64,000 bases of DNA. It comes from Marinobacterium profundum (GTDB lineage Bacteria; Pseudomonadota; Gammaproteobacteria; Pseudomonadales; Balneatricaceae). The translations under genes were made by a program, and so were the position numbers. The notes below the pieces were generated by a model. It worked only from the letters and a program-made list of their open reading frames with translations. It did not search any database and was not told the origin of the DNA. Below are positions 1 to 11,218 of this stretch, piece by piece. Positions within the stretch are counted from its first letter, which is position 1. Each line of letters starts with the position of its first letter. The DNA lies in the NCBI RefSeq assembly GCF_001528745.1, contig NZ_BCNS01000080.1, positions 1 to 64,000 on the forward strand. The letters are read 5' to 3'.

Positions 1-86
1 AATGAATTCACATGAAGGTTGCTTACCTTGATAAAGCTATTTATGCCTTATCCTGACAAGCGCCCACACGAATTATCTGATCAATC

Positions 87-97
87 TGTTAAAGAGC
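87..97 (-). promoter_or_regulatory. boxA-like antitermination site of an rRNA leader
   Basis: Read on the minus strand this is GCTCTTTAACA, which matches the boxA element found in the leaders of bacterial rRNA operons, where the Nus factors load to allow antitermination. It lies downstream of two tandem promoters on the same strand, so the 16S rRNA gene should begin just beyond the left edge of the window. Confidence 0.75.
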
Positions 98-149
98 GTT
101 TGGACTCGAGGATCGTTACCGCTGATCCCGTGTCTCAAGTGAGGCGCAT

Positions 150-177
150 ATTCTAGCGTCTCGGTGTTTTAAGTCAA
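150..177 (-). promoter_or_regulatory. rRNA operon promoter, proximal copy
   Basis: On the minus strand there is a -35 box TTGACT (172-177), a 16-bp spacer and a -10 box TAGAAT (150-155). A GC-rich discriminator (GCGCCTC) follows, as expected for a stringently controlled rRNA promoter. The sequence upstream of the -35 is A-rich and could act as an UP element. It drives transcription leftward into the boxA-containing leader. Confidence 0.8.
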
Positions 178-346
178 CTCTTATTTTCAACATTTTCGAC
201 CGAAGCCGAGGAGAAAAACGAGTGACTCACAAGCCGATACTGCCGGCCAATTCATCAAGCTAAACACTTGAAAATCAACCACTTACTTCCGACTTGCTCG
301 CTCTGGTCGGTGGCTGTTAAAGCCGCTTTCCCTAAGCGAGGTGCGC

Positions 347-374
347 ATTCTACATTGCCCCCGATCAGAGTCAA
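347..374 (-). promoter_or_regulatory. rRNA operon promoter, distal copy
   Basis: This is a second tandem minus-strand promoter almost identical to the one at 150-177: -35 TTGACT (369-374), 16-bp spacer, -10 TAGAAT (347-352), then GCGCACCTC as discriminator. Two promoters about 200 bp apart with the same boxes and the same spacer length are typical of rrn operons. Confidence 0.8.
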
Positions 375-588
375 CAGCCCCTTTGAAATTATTAACGAAT
401 AAGTGCAAAAAGAGGCTAATCAAACTCCAAAACGGCTGATAGACGGCAATATAGATCACCCGGCAACCAGCAGTGCACATTTAAATCACTCAGCCCTGAT
501 TAATAAACAGCCAACTCTGATCCTGGGCTCACCGGCATTATTAATCCGAAGGACTCACAACAGGAAAAAATCATGTTTCGAAAGCCAC
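375..588. other. intergenic region without a convincing gene
   Basis: This stretch separates the rRNA promoters from the murI terminator. I see AT-rich sequence that may include upstream promoter elements for the distal rrn promoter, and no ORF with a credible start and ribosome-binding site. The short ORFs here have no coding character. Confidence 0.5.
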
Positions 589-626
589 AAACAACAAAGG
601 CGCCTAAGAAGGCGCCCTTGTTGTTT
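589..626 (-). terminator. terminator hairpin after murI
   Basis: A 16-bp stem (arms 589-604 and 611-626, one mismatch) has a 6-nt loop. The stem has a GC-rich core (GGCGCC) and AT-rich outer bases, so the same structure could work in either direction. It lies 113 bp past the murI stop codon and most likely ends the murI transcript before the divergently placed rrn promoters. Confidence 0.7.
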
Positions 627-739
627 CTAACCATTAAAACCAGTAGCCAGCTACAGGACGGCCCCAATCATAAAGAGCCGCTACCTATAGATGACTGTGC
701 AACTGGATGACATGCAACATTGCACTCACAGAACCACTC

Positions 740-1597
740 TCAGGCGACAACGTAATGCTGCAGATCAACCAGTTCGACCTGAGCCGCGCTCACTGCCCCC
801 TCAAAGAAGTAAGACGCAACGCGCACGAAGCGTTCAGGCCCATCGGTTACCAGGAAAGACACATGCCCAGGCGCATCACCCTCTCGCATCAGGTTGGCTT
901 CCAGCAACTGCTGCTTGACCACACGCGTGGTCGTCACCGCCGAGTCCACCAGGCTGACATCAGGCCCTACCACCTTGGCAATGGCACCCTTTAGCGCCGG
1001 AAAATGAGTACACCCCAGCACCAGAGTATCAATGCCGGAGTCACCCTCCGCCTCATCCAGCAGTGGCGCCAGGCAGCGCGCGACTATCTGCTCGACCAGA
1101 TCACCCTCGTGCCAGCCTTCTTCAGCCAGAGAAACAAAGAGTGAACAGCCCTGAGCCCGAATTCTGATATCCGGGCGCAGCGACATGATCGCCTTCTGAT
1201 AAGCCTGATTGTTTACCGTACTCTCGGTGGCGATAACTCCCACCTGACCGTTACGGGTTTGCGCACAGCAGGCTTCAGCCCCCGGCTCAACCACGCCAAC
1301 TACCGGAACGCCCGGAAAGCGCAGACGCAGTGGCTCCACAGCTACCGCTGACACTGTGTTGCAGGCGATCACCAGCAGCTTGACCTTGCGCTCGATCAGC
1401 AGCCGCGCCGCCTGCTCTGCATAGCGCATAACCGAGAGTGAACTCTTGGTGCCATAGGGCACCCGCGCGGTATCCCCGAGGTAAATCAGATTTTCGCAGG
1501 GCAACTGGCGACGCAACTCATTCAGCACCGTCAGACCGCCAACACCCGAATCAAACACACCTATAGGCAGACGCCGACGCTCTTGCTGCTCACTCAT
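740..1597 (-). CDS. murI: glutamate racemase MurI
   Basis: This enzyme converts L-glutamate to D-glutamate for the peptidoglycan stem peptide and acts in the cytoplasm. The 285-residue protein has the family signatures: GVFDSGVGG (about 13-21, with Asp16), the first catalytic Cys in IACNT (Cys79) and the second in GCTH (Cys196, His198). Length is normal for the family. The ATG overlaps the stop of der by four bases (ATGA), so the two genes are probably translationally coupled in one minus-strand transcript. A strong hairpin follows the gene. Confidence 0.95.
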   Translation of the reverse strand: MSEQQERRRLPIGVFDSGVGGLTVLNELRRQLPCENLIYLGDTARVPYGTKSSLSVMRYAEQAARLLIERKVKLLVIACNTVSAVAVEPLRLRFPGVPVVGVVEPGAEACCAQTRNGQVGVIATESTVNNQAYQKAIMSLRPDIRIRAQGCSLFVSLAEEGWHEGDLVEQIVARCLAPLLDEAEGDSGIDTLVLGCTHFPALKGAIAKVVGPDVSLVDSAVTTTRVVKQQLLEANLMREGDAPGHVSFLVTDGPERFVRVASYFFEGAVSAAQVELVDLQHYVVA

Positions 1598-3024
1598 TTT
1601 TTCTTGCGCGATTTACGCTTGCTATCTTTCTTCAAGTCCTGCACGTGCAACTTGAAGCGCTGCTTCTTGGCCAACTGACGAGGGGTCAGCTGATTCGGGC
1701 GACCTTCAAACGGGTTGTCACCCACGCGGAATTCAAACCGCACCGGCGTGCCCTTGATGCCAAGCACCTGACGGAACTTGTTTTGCAGGAAACGCTTGTA
1801 TGACGCCGGCAGGTTATCCAGCTGATTACCATGGACCACAATAATCGGCGGGTTCGAGCCTCCCTGATGGGCATAGCGCATTTTGATACGACGACCATTC
1901 ACCATCGGCGGCTGATGCTCTGCCACCACATCCTCAAGCAGACGGGTCAGGCGGTTAGTCGGCCACTTGGCCATGGCACTGGCATAGGCCTCGTCCACTG
2001 AGCGATACATCTCACCCACTCCACTGCCGTGCAGCGCAGAGATAAAATGAATACGGGCGAAATCTACAAATTCGAGACGACGCTGAATCTGCTCCTTGAC
2101 CTTGAGCTTCTGCTCTTCGGGCATGCCATCCCACTTGTTCAGCGCAATAACCAGCGAGCGACCGGCATCAAGCACGAAACCAAGCATGTGCAGATCCTGA
2201 TCGGTCACCCCTTGACGCGCATCGATCACGCACACCACTACGTTGGCATCTTCGATAGCCTGCAGCGTTTTGATGATCGAGAATTTTTCCACCGCTTCAG
2301 TGATATTCTTGCGACGACGCACACCCGCGGTGTCGATCAGTATGTAAGGCTCACCATCGCGCTCATAGGGAATATAAATACTGTCGCGTGTGGTACCGGC
2401 CTGATCGAAAACCACAACGCGGTCTTCACCCAGCATGCGGTTAACCAGTGTCGACTTGCCCACATTGGGCCGACCGACCACCGCGATCCGGGTGCTGAAC
2501 TTGAACTCTTCCGGCAGTACATCGGCTTCCTGCTCAGGTAGCTCGCTGAGCACTTCCTCGATCAGCAGCGTCACACTGCGGTTCTGCGATGCCGCGATCG
2601 GCAAAGGCTGTCCCAGACCCAGACCAAAGAAGTCGGAAATAGCGACATCCGGGTCCATGCCGTCAGTCTTGTTGACCACCAGGTAGCTGCTTTTCTCGGA
2701 GCGGCGCAGATGATCAGCAATCATCTCGTCGGCCGGATTCAGACCGGCACGACCGTCCACCAAAAACAGAACGATATCCGCCTCTTCGATCGCCATCAGG
2801 GACTGCTTGGCCATCAGGGAATCGATACCCTCTTCGTCGCCACTGATGCCGCCGGTATCGATAACGATAAACCGAGCATCGCCGACCTTGCCTTCGCCAT
2901 ACTTGCGGTCACGGGTCAGGCCCGACAGATCGGCCACCAATGCGTCCCGCGAGCGTGTCAGTCGATTAAAAAGTGTAGATTTGCCGACATTGGGTCGGCC
3001 CACGAGCGCTATAACCGGTACCAT
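1594..3024 (-). CDS. der: ribosome biogenesis GTPase Der (EngA)
   Basis: Der is a double-GTPase-domain protein needed for maturation of the 50S ribosomal subunit. The 476-residue sequence has two P-loops (GRPNVGKST at 9-17 and again near 185), two G4 motifs (NKTDG and NKWDG), the KH-like C-terminal domain and a lysine/arginine-rich tail. It follows bamB after a gap of about 70 bp that carries a hairpin, and its stop overlaps the murI start. The bamB-der order is the standard one in gammaproteobacteria. Confidence 0.97.
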   Translation of the reverse strand: MVPVIALVGRPNVGKSTLFNRLTRSRDALVADLSGLTRDRKYGEGKVGDARFIVIDTGGISGDEEGIDSLMAKQSLMAIEEADIVLFLVDGRAGLNPADEMIADHLRRSEKSSYLVVNKTDGMDPDVAISDFFGLGLGQPLPIAASQNRSVTLLIEEVLSELPEQEADVLPEEFKFSTRIAVVGRPNVGKSTLVNRMLGEDRVVVFDQAGTTRDSIYIPYERDGEPYILIDTAGVRRRKNITEAVEKFSIIKTLQAIEDANVVVCVIDARQGVTDQDLHMLGFVLDAGRSLVIALNKWDGMPEEQKLKVKEQIQRRLEFVDFARIHFISALHGSGVGEMYRSVDEAYASAMAKWPTNRLTRLLEDVVAEHQPPMVNGRRIKMRYAHQGGSNPPIIVVHGNQLDNLPASYKRFLQNKFRQVLGIKGTPVRFEFRVGDNPFEGRPNQLTPRQLAKKQRFKLHVQDLKKDSKRKSRKKK

Positions 3025-3041
3025 TCTCTATTTACCACAAC

Positions 3042-3077
3042 GAAAACGGCGGCTACTCGCAAACGCAAATAGCCGCC
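3042..3077 (-). terminator. hairpin between bamB and der
   Basis: A perfect 8-bp GC-rich stem (GGCGGCTA at 3048-3055 with its complement at 3070-3077) lies just past the bamB stop on the minus strand and is followed by a short U-rich run (GTTTTCG). It may be a partial terminator that lowers read-through from bamB into der. Confidence 0.5.
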
Positions 3078-3095
3078 TGTGAAAATCACTCATGC

Positions 3096-4244
3096 TCAGT
3101 TTAGGCGCAATGCCAGCAAACGGCCGTCATTACCCAGCACATAGAGCACATCATTAATCGCGAGCATGTCGCCCACTACGCCTTTTGAGTCAGCGCGGTA
3201 GCGTGCGACAAAGTGGCCATCAACCTGCGACATGAAGTGCAAATAACCTTCCACATCGCCTACCACCAAGTTATTTCCCAGCACCGCAGGGGCTGATATC
3301 GTGCGGTTTTCCAATGCTGGCTGAGTCCAGACGCTAGCACTACTGCTCGCATCGTAGGCCTGCACGTAATCGTTAGCCTCTACCACATAGACGTTGCCGA
3401 AACCTGCAGCCGGCGTACGGTAGCTGGAACTGTCTCGAGCCCACTGAATCTGCGCATCAAACGGATTGATCGCCACCAGACGCCCCTGATAACTGGACAC
3501 ATAGAGCATCTGATTGGCCAGTAACGGACGACCATCGATGTCCACCATGCGCTCCAGCTCGGAACGCCCCTGGGGCTCGGCAATGCGCTGTTCCCACAGC
3601 ATGTTGCCATTACTGTTGGTCAGCGCCGCCAGCTTGCCGCTGGCAAAGCCTGCAAAGGTGACATCCGCCGCAACGATAGGTGCCGCAGTACCACGCAGAC
3701 TCAGGCTTGGCACCTGACTGTCGTAGGTCCAGCGGTGCTCACCGGATGTGCTATCCAGCGCTGTCACCTTGCCATTAACCAACTGCACCACCACCAGATC
3801 GCGGTTAAGCTGCGCCGGCGCCACGGCTTCGGAGGACACCTGGCGGCGCCAGAGTTCCTGACCGCTACCACTGTCCAGAGAGACAACCAGACCCGACTCG
3901 GTGACGACGACTACAGACGCAGGCCCTACACCGGCCCCCGCGCCCAGCGCTGTTTCGAGTTCGACTTCCCAGGCTTTCTTGCCGGTCGCAAGATCAAACG
4001 CCGCTACCGTGCCTTCAGCGTCATTCGCATAGATGCGCACACCATCGGACGCTGGCGCAAACTGGTGGAATTTCTTGCCAAGGCCAGAGCCCACACGAGC
4101 ACTCCAGAGCACATCAACCGAACGCTCGGATTTGAAATCGACTAGCTCATTGGGTTCGACTTCGTCATTCGAACTCCAGAGGCTGCAGCCGCTCACGGAC
4201 GCAATCAGCGCACTCGTAGCCAGAACACGGAACAGCTTGTTCAT
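3096..4244 (-). CDS. bamB: outer membrane assembly lipoprotein BamB
   Basis: BamB is a periplasm-facing lipoprotein of the BAM complex that inserts beta-barrel proteins into the outer membrane. The 382-residue product starts with a lipoprotein signal peptide ending in SVSGC (lipidated Cys20). It then shows repeated beta-propeller blades of the PQQ type (for example GVRIYANDAEGTVAAFD and later similar blades). The start codon directly abuts the yfgM stop. The order hisS-yfgM-bamB-der is conserved across the class. Confidence 0.95.
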   Translation of the reverse strand: MNKLFRVLATSALIASVSGCSLWSSNDEVEPNELVDFKSERSVDVLWSARVGSGLGKKFHQFAPASDGVRIYANDAEGTVAAFDLATGKKAWEVELETALGAGAGVGPASVVVVTESGLVVSLDSGSGQELWRRQVSSEAVAPAQLNRDLVVVQLVNGKVTALDSTSGEHRWTYDSQVPSLSLRGTAAPIVAADVTFAGFASGKLAALTNSNGNMLWEQRIAEPQGRSELERMVDIDGRPLLANQMLYVSSYQGRLVAINPFDAQIQWARDSSSYRTPAAGFGNVYVVEANDYVQAYDASSSASVWTQPALENRTISAPAVLGNNLVVGDVEGYLHFMSQVDGHFVARYRADSKGVVGDMLAINDVLYVLGNDGRLLALRLN

Positions 4245-4904
4245 TTAACCTTCCTCAGCCGTGAGATTTTCAAGCTTCATGGTCAGTAGTGGGCGCACAC
4301 CGGCAGTTTCGGCCGCCTCGGCCGCCAGACGATAGGCATCCCGCGCTTCTACAGCTTTACCGGCAGACAGCAGCAAATCGCCACGCAGCTCCTGATAGCT
4401 GGCGTCAAAGCTGCCAGGCTCCAATGCATCCAGCAACGCCAGCGCTTCACTCGACTGACCCTGTTGCCCCATAATCTGCGCCTTGCGCATGATGGCAACA
4501 GTCCGCTGAGCATCGCTGGGCTCGTGACTCAAAACCCATTCGAGCTGCGCCAGGGCTTCATCCAGCTGACCCTGTTCGACCGCCACGCGAGCCATCAACA
4601 GCGAACCCAGGGTGGCGTAGGCACTGCCTTCGTAGTCAGTCTTGAGTCCGCTCGCCAGGTGCTCGGCCGTCGCGACCTGAGCATCAGTGCCCTCAGCGGC
4701 CAGGGACAGACTTACGGCCTGTACCAGGTTCTGATACATCGCCGAAGCGTTTGCGGCTTCTGTGGCCTGACGCTCCTGCCAGGTCCGCCAGCCAAACACC
4801 AGCGCCAGCGCTATCGCCAGGGTCAGCAGCAAAGTCTTGCCGTTTTCCTGCCACCAACGCTTAAGCGCTTCTACCTGTTCCTCTTCTGTGCGCATCTCAG
4901 CCAC
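4245..4904 (-). CDS. yfgM: YfgM family protein (SecYEG ancillary subunit)
   Basis: YfgM is a single-pass inner-membrane protein with a periplasmic TPR domain that associates with the SecYEG translocon and periplasmic chaperones. The 219-residue product has a short cytoplasmic N-terminus, a TM helix at about 24-40 and an alanine/leucine-rich helical repeat region typical of TPRs. It sits 24 bp after hisS and directly touches bamB, the usual arrangement. Function is taken from the family and the gene order. Confidence 0.9.
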   Translation of the reverse strand: MAEMRTEEEQVEALKRWWQENGKTLLLTLAIALALVFGWRTWQERQATEAANASAMYQNLVQAVSLSLAAEGTDAQVATAEHLASGLKTDYEGSAYATLGSLLMARVAVEQGQLDEALAQLEWVLSHEPSDAQRTVAIMRKAQIMGQQGQSSEALALLDALEPGSFDASYQELRGDLLLSAGKAVEARDAYRLAAEAAETAGVRPLLTMKLENLTAEEG

Positions 4905-4928
4905 GTACGACTCCCTATGCCCTGTCGA

Positions 4929-6206
4929 TCAAACGTTGATAATATTTGTAAGCTCAGCCGCAAGCTGCGACCAACCTATCTGTTTTTGTTCCGCATCACT
5001 GCGCAGCGACTTGACTGTCGCCACCTGATGCGCGACTTCATCATCCCCCAGAATAAGGGCGACGCTGGCACCGCTGCGATCGGCTTTCTTCATCTGACTC
5101 TTGAAGTTACCGCCACCGCAGTGGAGCTGGATTCGAAGATCTGTTTCATTACGCAGACGCTCCGCCAGCAGCAGTGCCTGACTGGCCGCATCGGCACCCA
5201 TTGAAGCTATATACAGATCAACCGTCTGGCGCGCGGCATCCGGCACGACTTCCAGGGTTTCGAGCAGCAGCACCAGGCGTTCGATGCCCATGGCAAAACC
5301 CACCGCCGGCGTCGCCTTGCCACCAAGCTGCTCCACCAAGCCATCATAACGACCACCCGCACAGACGGTACCCTGGGAACCGAGCTTGTCGGTGACCCAC
5401 TCGAAAACCGTCTTGCAGTAGTAATCAAGCCCACGCACCAGGCGCGGATTCACCTCATAGGTGAGGCCAGCACGATCAAGCAGGGCTTTAAGCGCTGCGA
5501 AATGCTCGAGGGACTCAGCATCCAGATATTCATGGAAATCTGGCGCATCGTTCAGCAATGCCTGGGTTGTCGCATCCTTGCTATCGAGGATACGCATGGG
5601 GTTGGTATCCAGACGACGCAGACTGTCTTCATCCAGCTGCTCCTTGCACCCTTGCAGGTACTGCACCAGCGCTTCCTTGTAGCGGGCGCGTGCCTCGGCA
5701 CTGCCAATGGTATTCAGCTGCAAGGTGACCGCATCCAGCAAGCCCAGCTGACGCCAGAGACGGGCAGTCAGCAGAATCAGCTCGGCATCGATATCTGGCC
5801 CCTGCATGCCAAAGGTCTCGACACCAATCTGGTGAAACTGACGATAGCGCCCCTTTTGTGGCCGCTCATGGCGGAACATGGGACCCTTGTACCACAACCG
5901 TTGCACCTGATTGTAGAGCAGGCCATTTTCCTCACCGGCGCGCACGCAACCCGCCGTCCCTTCGGGACGCAGCGTCAGGCTGTCACCATTGCGGTCTTCG
6001 AAGGTGTACATCTCTTTTTCGACGATATCGGTCACTTCACCAATAGAGCGCTTGAAAAGATCGGTCTGCTCGACGATTGGCATGCGTATTTCAGCGTAAC
6101 CGTAAGCACCGAGGACGGTCTGCACATGCTGTTCCAGGTACTGCCACACCGGAGTTGCCTGCGGCAGGATGTCATTCATACCACGAATGGCTTTGATCTT
6201 GGCCAA
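4929..6206 (-). CDS. hisS: histidyl-tRNA synthetase
   Basis: This enzyme charges tRNA-His with histidine in the cytoplasm. The 425-residue protein is a full-length class II synthetase. It has motif 2 with [14 protein letters not shown], the histidine-specific signatures VRGLDYY and AGGRYDGL, and motif 3 near [10 protein letters not shown]. The C-terminal anticodon-binding domain contains the expected DLYIASMG and [10 protein letters not shown] segments. It normally follows ispG; here it directly follows rodZ with 33 bp between them. Confidence 0.97.
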   Translation of the reverse strand: MAKIKAIRGMNDILPQATPVWQYLEQHVQTVLGAYGYAEIRMPIVEQTDLFKRSIGEVTDIVEKEMYTFEDRNGDSLTLRPEGTAGCVRAGEENGLLYNQVQRLWYKGPMFRHERPQKGRYRQFHQIGVETFGMQGPDIDAELILLTARLWRQLGLLDAVTLQLNTIGSAEARARYKEALVQYLQGCKEQLDEDSLRRLDTNPMRILDSKDATTQALLNDAPDFHEYLDAESLEHFAALKALLDRAGLTYEVNPRLVRGLDYYCKTVFEWVTDKLGSQGTVCAGGRYDGLVEQLGGKATPAVGFAMGIERLVLLLETLEVVPDAARQTVDLYIASMGADAASQALLLAERLRNETDLRIQLHCGGGNFKSQMKKADRSGASVALILGDDEVAHQVATVKSLRSDAEQKQIGWSQLAAELTNIINV

Positions 6207-6239
6207 AATAAAACCCTACTAAATCTGAACGGCGACGTA

Positions 6240-7268
6240 TTAATTAAGCGGAAGCGTTAACCGGGCAACATTCTTGTTGTTGAAGGGCCCAAGGTCAACT
6301 GCAGCGCCATCAAAACTGATATCACTCACCGCATTGGTGCGACCCAGCAATATATTCAAGGGTCCCGCCTGGTCGATACGCAACTCTTCACCGGCCTTGC
6401 GCAGGTTGTTAAACAGCGTCTTGCCTGTGGCACTTTTGATCGTGACCCAGCAATCATCGCTGAAACGAATCAGCAGCCCGCTCGTAGCCGGCGTGCCTGC
6501 AGCATCAGTAGCCGCCACATCTGACTCAGGGTCAGCAGCCACGTCAGGCGCAGGCGCCTCCTGGGTAGCCGTCGCAACAACGGTTTGCGCTGCGCCTACC
6601 GTAGCCACATCTGCTACTGCCGTAACCGCCGGTGGAACACCGGTTGCACTCAAAGCGGCCTCAGCCTGGACTGTAGCCGCTTCGGTCGACACCGCAGCCT
6701 CGCCAGACGACAACTGCGGCGCAGTTTTATCGAGACCTGGCTCAGGTTCTGCAAAATCAGGCTCAGGCTCGCCAGCGGACAGCACCAGGGTTTCACCATT
6801 GGCTGTATCCACCGACACCGTGCTTTCTGGCGGGCTGGTCAGTACAACTTCATGTCCATACTGCGTCTTCCACCACCAGAAGGTGGTCGCGACTATAACG
6901 ACGACGAGCAGCAACATCGAAAGACTGACACCGGGGCCCGATGAACCCGAAGGCTGCACCCGAGTGATCGAGCGAATGGACGCGGAAGCCTGACCTCCGC
7001 CATAGTTTTTGTCGAATTCAAGTACCAGATCGTCGCCATTTACACCCAGCAGACGGGCATAGGATCTAAGGTAGCCGCGGGTAAATACAACGCTCGACAG
7101 CTTGCCATAGTCCCCCTCCTCCAGCGCCTTTACCTGTGCCACAGGCAATCGCAAAGATGTTGCCACCTGCTCCAGTGACAGTCCCTGGCTCTCACGCATT
7201 TGAACAAGACTGAACTGTGACGACACGGCCGCACTCGATTCAGACTCAGCCTGGGACACCTGGTTCAC
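6240..7268 (-). CDS. rodZ: cytoskeletal protein RodZ
   Basis: RodZ is a transmembrane protein that links the MreB cytoskeleton to cell-wall synthesis and sets rod shape. The 342-residue product has an N-terminal Xre-like helix-turn-helix (about 20-90), one TM helix at about 114-133, a long Ala/Val/Thr/Glu-rich periplasmic linker, and a C-terminal beta domain containing CWVTIKSATG. The start is GTG. A good AAGGAG lies 8 bases upstream inside the end of pilF, and the GTG overlaps the pilF TGA, indicating coupled translation. Confidence 0.92.
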   Translation of the reverse strand: MNQVSQAESESSAAVSSQFSLVQMRESQGLSLEQVATSLRLPVAQVKALEEGDYGKLSSVVFTRGYLRSYARLLGVNGDDLVLEFDKNYGGGQASASIRSITRVQPSGSSGPGVSLSMLLLVVVIVATTFWWWKTQYGHEVVLTSPPESTVSVDTANGETLVLSAGEPEPDFAEPEPGLDKTAPQLSSGEAAVSTEAATVQAEAALSATGVPPAVTAVADVATVGAAQTVVATATQEAPAPDVAADPESDVAATDAAGTPATSGLLIRFSDDCWVTIKSATGKTLFNNLRKAGEELRIDQAGPLNILLGRTNAVSDISFDGAAVDLGPFNNKNVARLTLPLN

Positions 7269-8041
7269 TGCAGTGACTCCTTGTAATTGGCATATTCCGC
7301 GGATTGCGGGAAAAGATTTTTCAATAAGAGCGCGAAGGTAGCACCCCGGGTGCTGCTGCCACCTTCACGCGACAGCTGAATCCCCAGCCAGAGGCTCTGG
7401 GCGCTGTGCTCCACCTGCCGCGACTCAATCAGCGTGGAGAATTTATCAAAATACTGCCGGGCTTCCGGCAAGCGACCGGCCTCAAACTGCACGGCCGTCA
7501 GCTCCAGCAGGGCCAACGGACGGTTGGGGGACAGCCTGAGCGTTCGCTCGAAAGCATGCTGTGCCGCTTCCGGACGCTGAATAACGCGAAAGCACCGCCC
7601 CAGGTTTTCAAACGCCTGGGCACGCTGGGTGTAAAACGGATCTTCCGTCGCCCGCTCCAGCTCGGTGCAGGCTTCGCTGTAACGACCCTGCGCATAGAGG
7701 AAGGCACCGAAGTTATTGTGGTAGGACGCCGTCTCCGGCTCCAGATCCACAGCCTTGCGGAAGTTCTGTTCCGCCAGAACGTACTCCTGCTCCACCTGAA
7801 ACACCAGCGCCAGCGCATTGTAGCTACCGGCATGCTTGTCACTGATGGTTACAGCTCGCTGCAGGGCATCCTTGGCACTGACCAGATCACCGGCTCGCAG
7901 ATACTGCAAGCCAAGCTGAGTATAAGCTTCAAGAGCCTTTTCTGGAGACACCTCTGCTGAATTCTGACGCCCCGGTGAACTGGTGCAGCCCACCACTAAC
8001 AACATGACAATCGTCCATAGTGCTGCGCGAATTCCGCTCAA
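7265..8041 (-). CDS. pilF: type IV pilus biogenesis/stability lipoprotein PilF (PilW)
   Basis: PilF is a TPR-containing outer-membrane lipoprotein needed for assembly of the type IV pilus secretin. I choose a TTG start at 8041. It gives a short lipoprotein signal peptide (MSGIRAALWTIVMLLVVGC, lipidated Cys19), and AGGAGA sits 7 bases upstream, overlapping the rlmN stop. The longer reading frame upstream only reads through rlmN in another frame. The 258-residue product has tandem TPRs (for example GSYNALALVFQ, ASYHNNFGAFLYAQGR). It lies between rlmN and rodZ as in other gammaproteobacteria. Confidence 0.88.
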   Translation of the reverse strand: MSGIRAALWTIVMLLVVGCTSSPGRQNSAEVSPEKALEAYTQLGLQYLRAGDLVSAKDALQRAVTISDKHAGSYNALALVFQVEQEYVLAEQNFRKAVDLEPETASYHNNFGAFLYAQGRYSEACTELERATEDPFYTQRAQAFENLGRCFRVIQRPEAAQHAFERTLRLSPNRPLALLELTAVQFEAGRLPEARQYFDKFSTLIESRQVEHSAQSLWLGIQLSREGGSSTRGATFALLLKNLFPQSAEYANYKESLQ

Positions 8042-8051
8042 ACTATATCTC

Positions 8052-9197
8052 CTAGGCGCTTCGATCCGTGGATAGACCGGGCTCCTCTTGTACCACGGGA
8101 ATGATTTTTTGGCTACGGCGGGTGCGATCCTGCACCTGACCGACCAGCTGCCCGCAGGCCGCATCAATCTCGTCGCCACGGGTGCGTCGAACAGTGGTAA
8201 TAATATTCGACGTCACCATGATCTGCTTGAACGTCTGAATCGCCGCATCGGACGGACGCTCGTAACCGGAATTTGGGAAGGGGTTAAACGGAATCAGGTT
8301 GAGCTTGCAGGGCAGACGGCGCAGCACCTTGACCAGTTCACGCGCCTGATGGGGCTGATCGTTCACGCCCGCCATCATGGTGTACTCGATGGTAATAACG
8401 CGCTTGTCACTCAGACCTTCGAGGTAGCGGTTGCAGGCATCGATCAACTGATCAATAGGATAGCGACGGTTGATCGGAACCAGCACATCGCGCAGCTCAT
8501 TGTTGGGCGCATGCAGCGAGATCGCCAGGGAAACATCACTGACTTCCCGCAGTTTATCGATTGCCGGCACAACACCCGCCGTGCTCAGGGTGACACGCCG
8601 CTTGGACAGACCATAGGCGTTGTCGTCCATCATCAACTGCGTGGAGTCGACGACATTGTCAAAATTCATCAGGGGCTCGCCCATGCCCATCAGTACCACG
8701 TTGGTCACCTGGCGCTCACCGTTGGGATCCATCGGACCGAAAGACTTGATAGCGATATAGACCTGGCCAATGACTTCGGCCGCAGTCAGGTTACGATTAA
8801 AGCCCTGTTTGCCTGTAGAGCAGAAACTGCAGTTCAGGGAGCAGCCAACCTGGGATGAAATACAGAGTGTACGGCGGGTACCTTCAGGGATCAGCACGGT
8901 TTCCACGCAGGAGCCGCCCTCCACCCGGATAACCCATTTGCGCGTACCATCTTTGGAAATATCCTGAGAGACCACTTCGGGCGGCCGGATCTCCGCGACA
9001 GCATTAAGCTTCTCGCGCAGCGCCTTGCTGATGTTTGTCATCTCATCAAAACTTTCGGCACCCAGCTGATGAATCCATTTCAATACCTGGGTGGCGCGAA
9101 AGCGCTTTTCCCCAAGCTCAGCAAAAAACGCCTCAAGCTTGGCAGGAGACAACCCCAGTAGATTGGTTTTGGTAATGGATTCAGTCATCAAAGTCAC
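8052..9197 (-). CDS. rlmN: dual-specificity RNA methyltransferase RlmN
   Basis: RlmN is a radical-SAM enzyme that methylates C2 of A2503 in 23S rRNA and A37 in some tRNAs. The 381-residue protein carries the CxxxCxxC cluster motif CSLNCSFC (Cys119, 123, 126), the GMGEPLMN motif that binds SAM and a C-terminal Cys in DAACGQL. The listed start is GTG; an ATG three codons later is as likely, and neither has a strong ribosome-binding site. The gene stands immediately upstream of pilF. Confidence 0.95.
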   Translation of the reverse strand: MTLMTESITKTNLLGLSPAKLEAFFAELGEKRFRATQVLKWIHQLGAESFDEMTNISKALREKLNAVAEIRPPEVVSQDISKDGTRKWVIRVEGGSCVETVLIPEGTRRTLCISSQVGCSLNCSFCSTGKQGFNRNLTAAEVIGQVYIAIKSFGPMDPNGERQVTNVVLMGMGEPLMNFDNVVDSTQLMMDDNAYGLSKRRVTLSTAGVVPAIDKLREVSDVSLAISLHAPNNELRDVLVPINRRYPIDQLIDACNRYLEGLSDKRVITIEYTMMAGVNDQPHQARELVKVLRRLPCKLNLIPFNPFPNSGYERPSDAAIQTFKQIMVTSNIITTVRRTRGDEIDAACGQLVGQVQDRTRRSQKIIPVVQEEPGLSTDRSA

Positions 9198-9212
9198 TCA
9201 GTATTAAATCGT

Positions 9213-9249
9213 TGTGCCAGAGCCTCGGCGCAGCCGAAACCCCGGCACA
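9213..9249 (-). terminator. long GU-rich hairpin between ndk and rlmN
   Basis: Outer arms TGTGCC (9213-9218) and GGCACA (9244-9249) enclose an inner stem that pairs completely if GU pairs are allowed on the minus strand, leaving a 3-nt loop. No clear U-tract follows, so it may be an RNA-processing or stability element rather than an efficient terminator. Confidence 0.45.
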
Positions 9250-9259
9250 GGTTTACAGC

Positions 9260-9667
9260 TTACTTGCCGAAGAAGTAAGCGATCTCACGTGCAGCAGAAG
9301 TAGCGGAATCCGAACCGTGCACAGCGTTGGCATCGATAGATTCAGCGAAATCACGACGGATAGTGCCTTCAGCAGCATCCTTCGGATTGGTAGCGCCCAT
9401 CAGTTCACGGTTAACCAGGATAGCGTTTTCACCTTCCAGCGCCTGTACAACAACAGGACCAGATGTCATGAAAGCAACCAGATCACCAAAGAAAGGACGC
9501 TCTTTGTGTTCAGCGTAGAAGCCTTCAGCTTCTTCTTTGGACAGGCTTTTCATCTGCATTTCAACAACCTTCAGACCAGCTTCTTCAAAGCGAGCAACGA
9601 TCTGACCGATGACATTTTTAGCAACAGCATCAGGCTTGATGATGGACAGAGTACGTTCGACAGCCAT
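9260..9667 (-). CDS. ndk: nucleoside diphosphate kinase
   Basis: Ndk transfers the gamma-phosphate of ATP to other NDPs and keeps NTP/dNTP pools balanced. The 135-residue protein is slightly short but complete, with [11 protein letters not shown] at the N-terminus and the phosphoacceptor His117 in [15 protein letters not shown] ribosome-binding site precedes the ATG. It lies upstream of rlmN-pilF-rodZ, a common order, and has its own promoter with a consensus -10 box. Confidence 0.96.
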   Translation of the reverse strand: MAVERTLSIIKPDAVAKNVIGQIVARFEEAGLKVVEMQMKSLSKEEAEGFYAEHKERPFFGDLVAFMTSGPVVVQALEGENAILVNRELMGATNPKDAAEGTIRRDFAESIDANAVHGSDSATSAAREIAYFFGK

Positions 9668-9709
9668 GGAAATTCCCCAAGTAAGGATAGATCAAAATTT
9701 AAACGCGGC

Positions 9710-9738
9710 ATTATACGCCAAGCCCAGGATATAAAACA
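9710..9738 (-). promoter_or_regulatory. probable ndk promoter
   Basis: On the minus strand a perfect -10 TATAAT (9710-9715) sits 43 bp upstream of the ndk start. The -35 position (9733-9738, TGTTTT, 17-bp spacer) matches poorly, so the promoter may depend on an activator or be weaker than the -10 suggests. Confidence 0.5.
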
Positions 9739-9827
9739 GCAGCGCCTGCAGCGAAAGCCAAGTTACCTGGCAGTCTAGCTGCACCGAGACGCATAGCTCG
9801 ACAGACAGAGAGCACAGCCGCGCGCAC

Positions 9828-9853
9828 AAAAAACCCGGCAAATGCCGGGTTTT
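9828..9853 (-). terminator. intrinsic terminator of purA
   Basis: On the minus strand a 10-bp stem AAAACCCGGC / GCCGGGTTTT with a 4-nt loop continues into a run of T. It begins about 28 bp past the purA stop and separates the purA-hisZ unit from ndk. Confidence 0.9.
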
Positions 9854-9881
9854 CTCAAGCTGCCTGCAAAGCCCCTAGAAA

Positions 9882-11195
<1,314 letters not shown>

Positions 11196-11218
11196 CTAGC
11201 GTTAATCGAAAAATTCGC

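Noticed and set aside
283-630. Short ORFs in the rRNA promoter region
   Set aside because: They overlap two clear rrn promoters and have no coding features.
7265-8179. Long 304-codon version of pilF starting at 8179
   Set aside because: The first 46 codons overlap rlmN in another frame; the TTG at 8041 has an ideal ribosome-binding site and gives a proper lipoprotein signal.
8088-8858. Large antisense ORFs over rlmN, hisZ, hisS, hflX and similar genes
   Set aside because: Mirror frames of GC-rich conserved genes; no starts with ribosome-binding sites and no recognisable domains.
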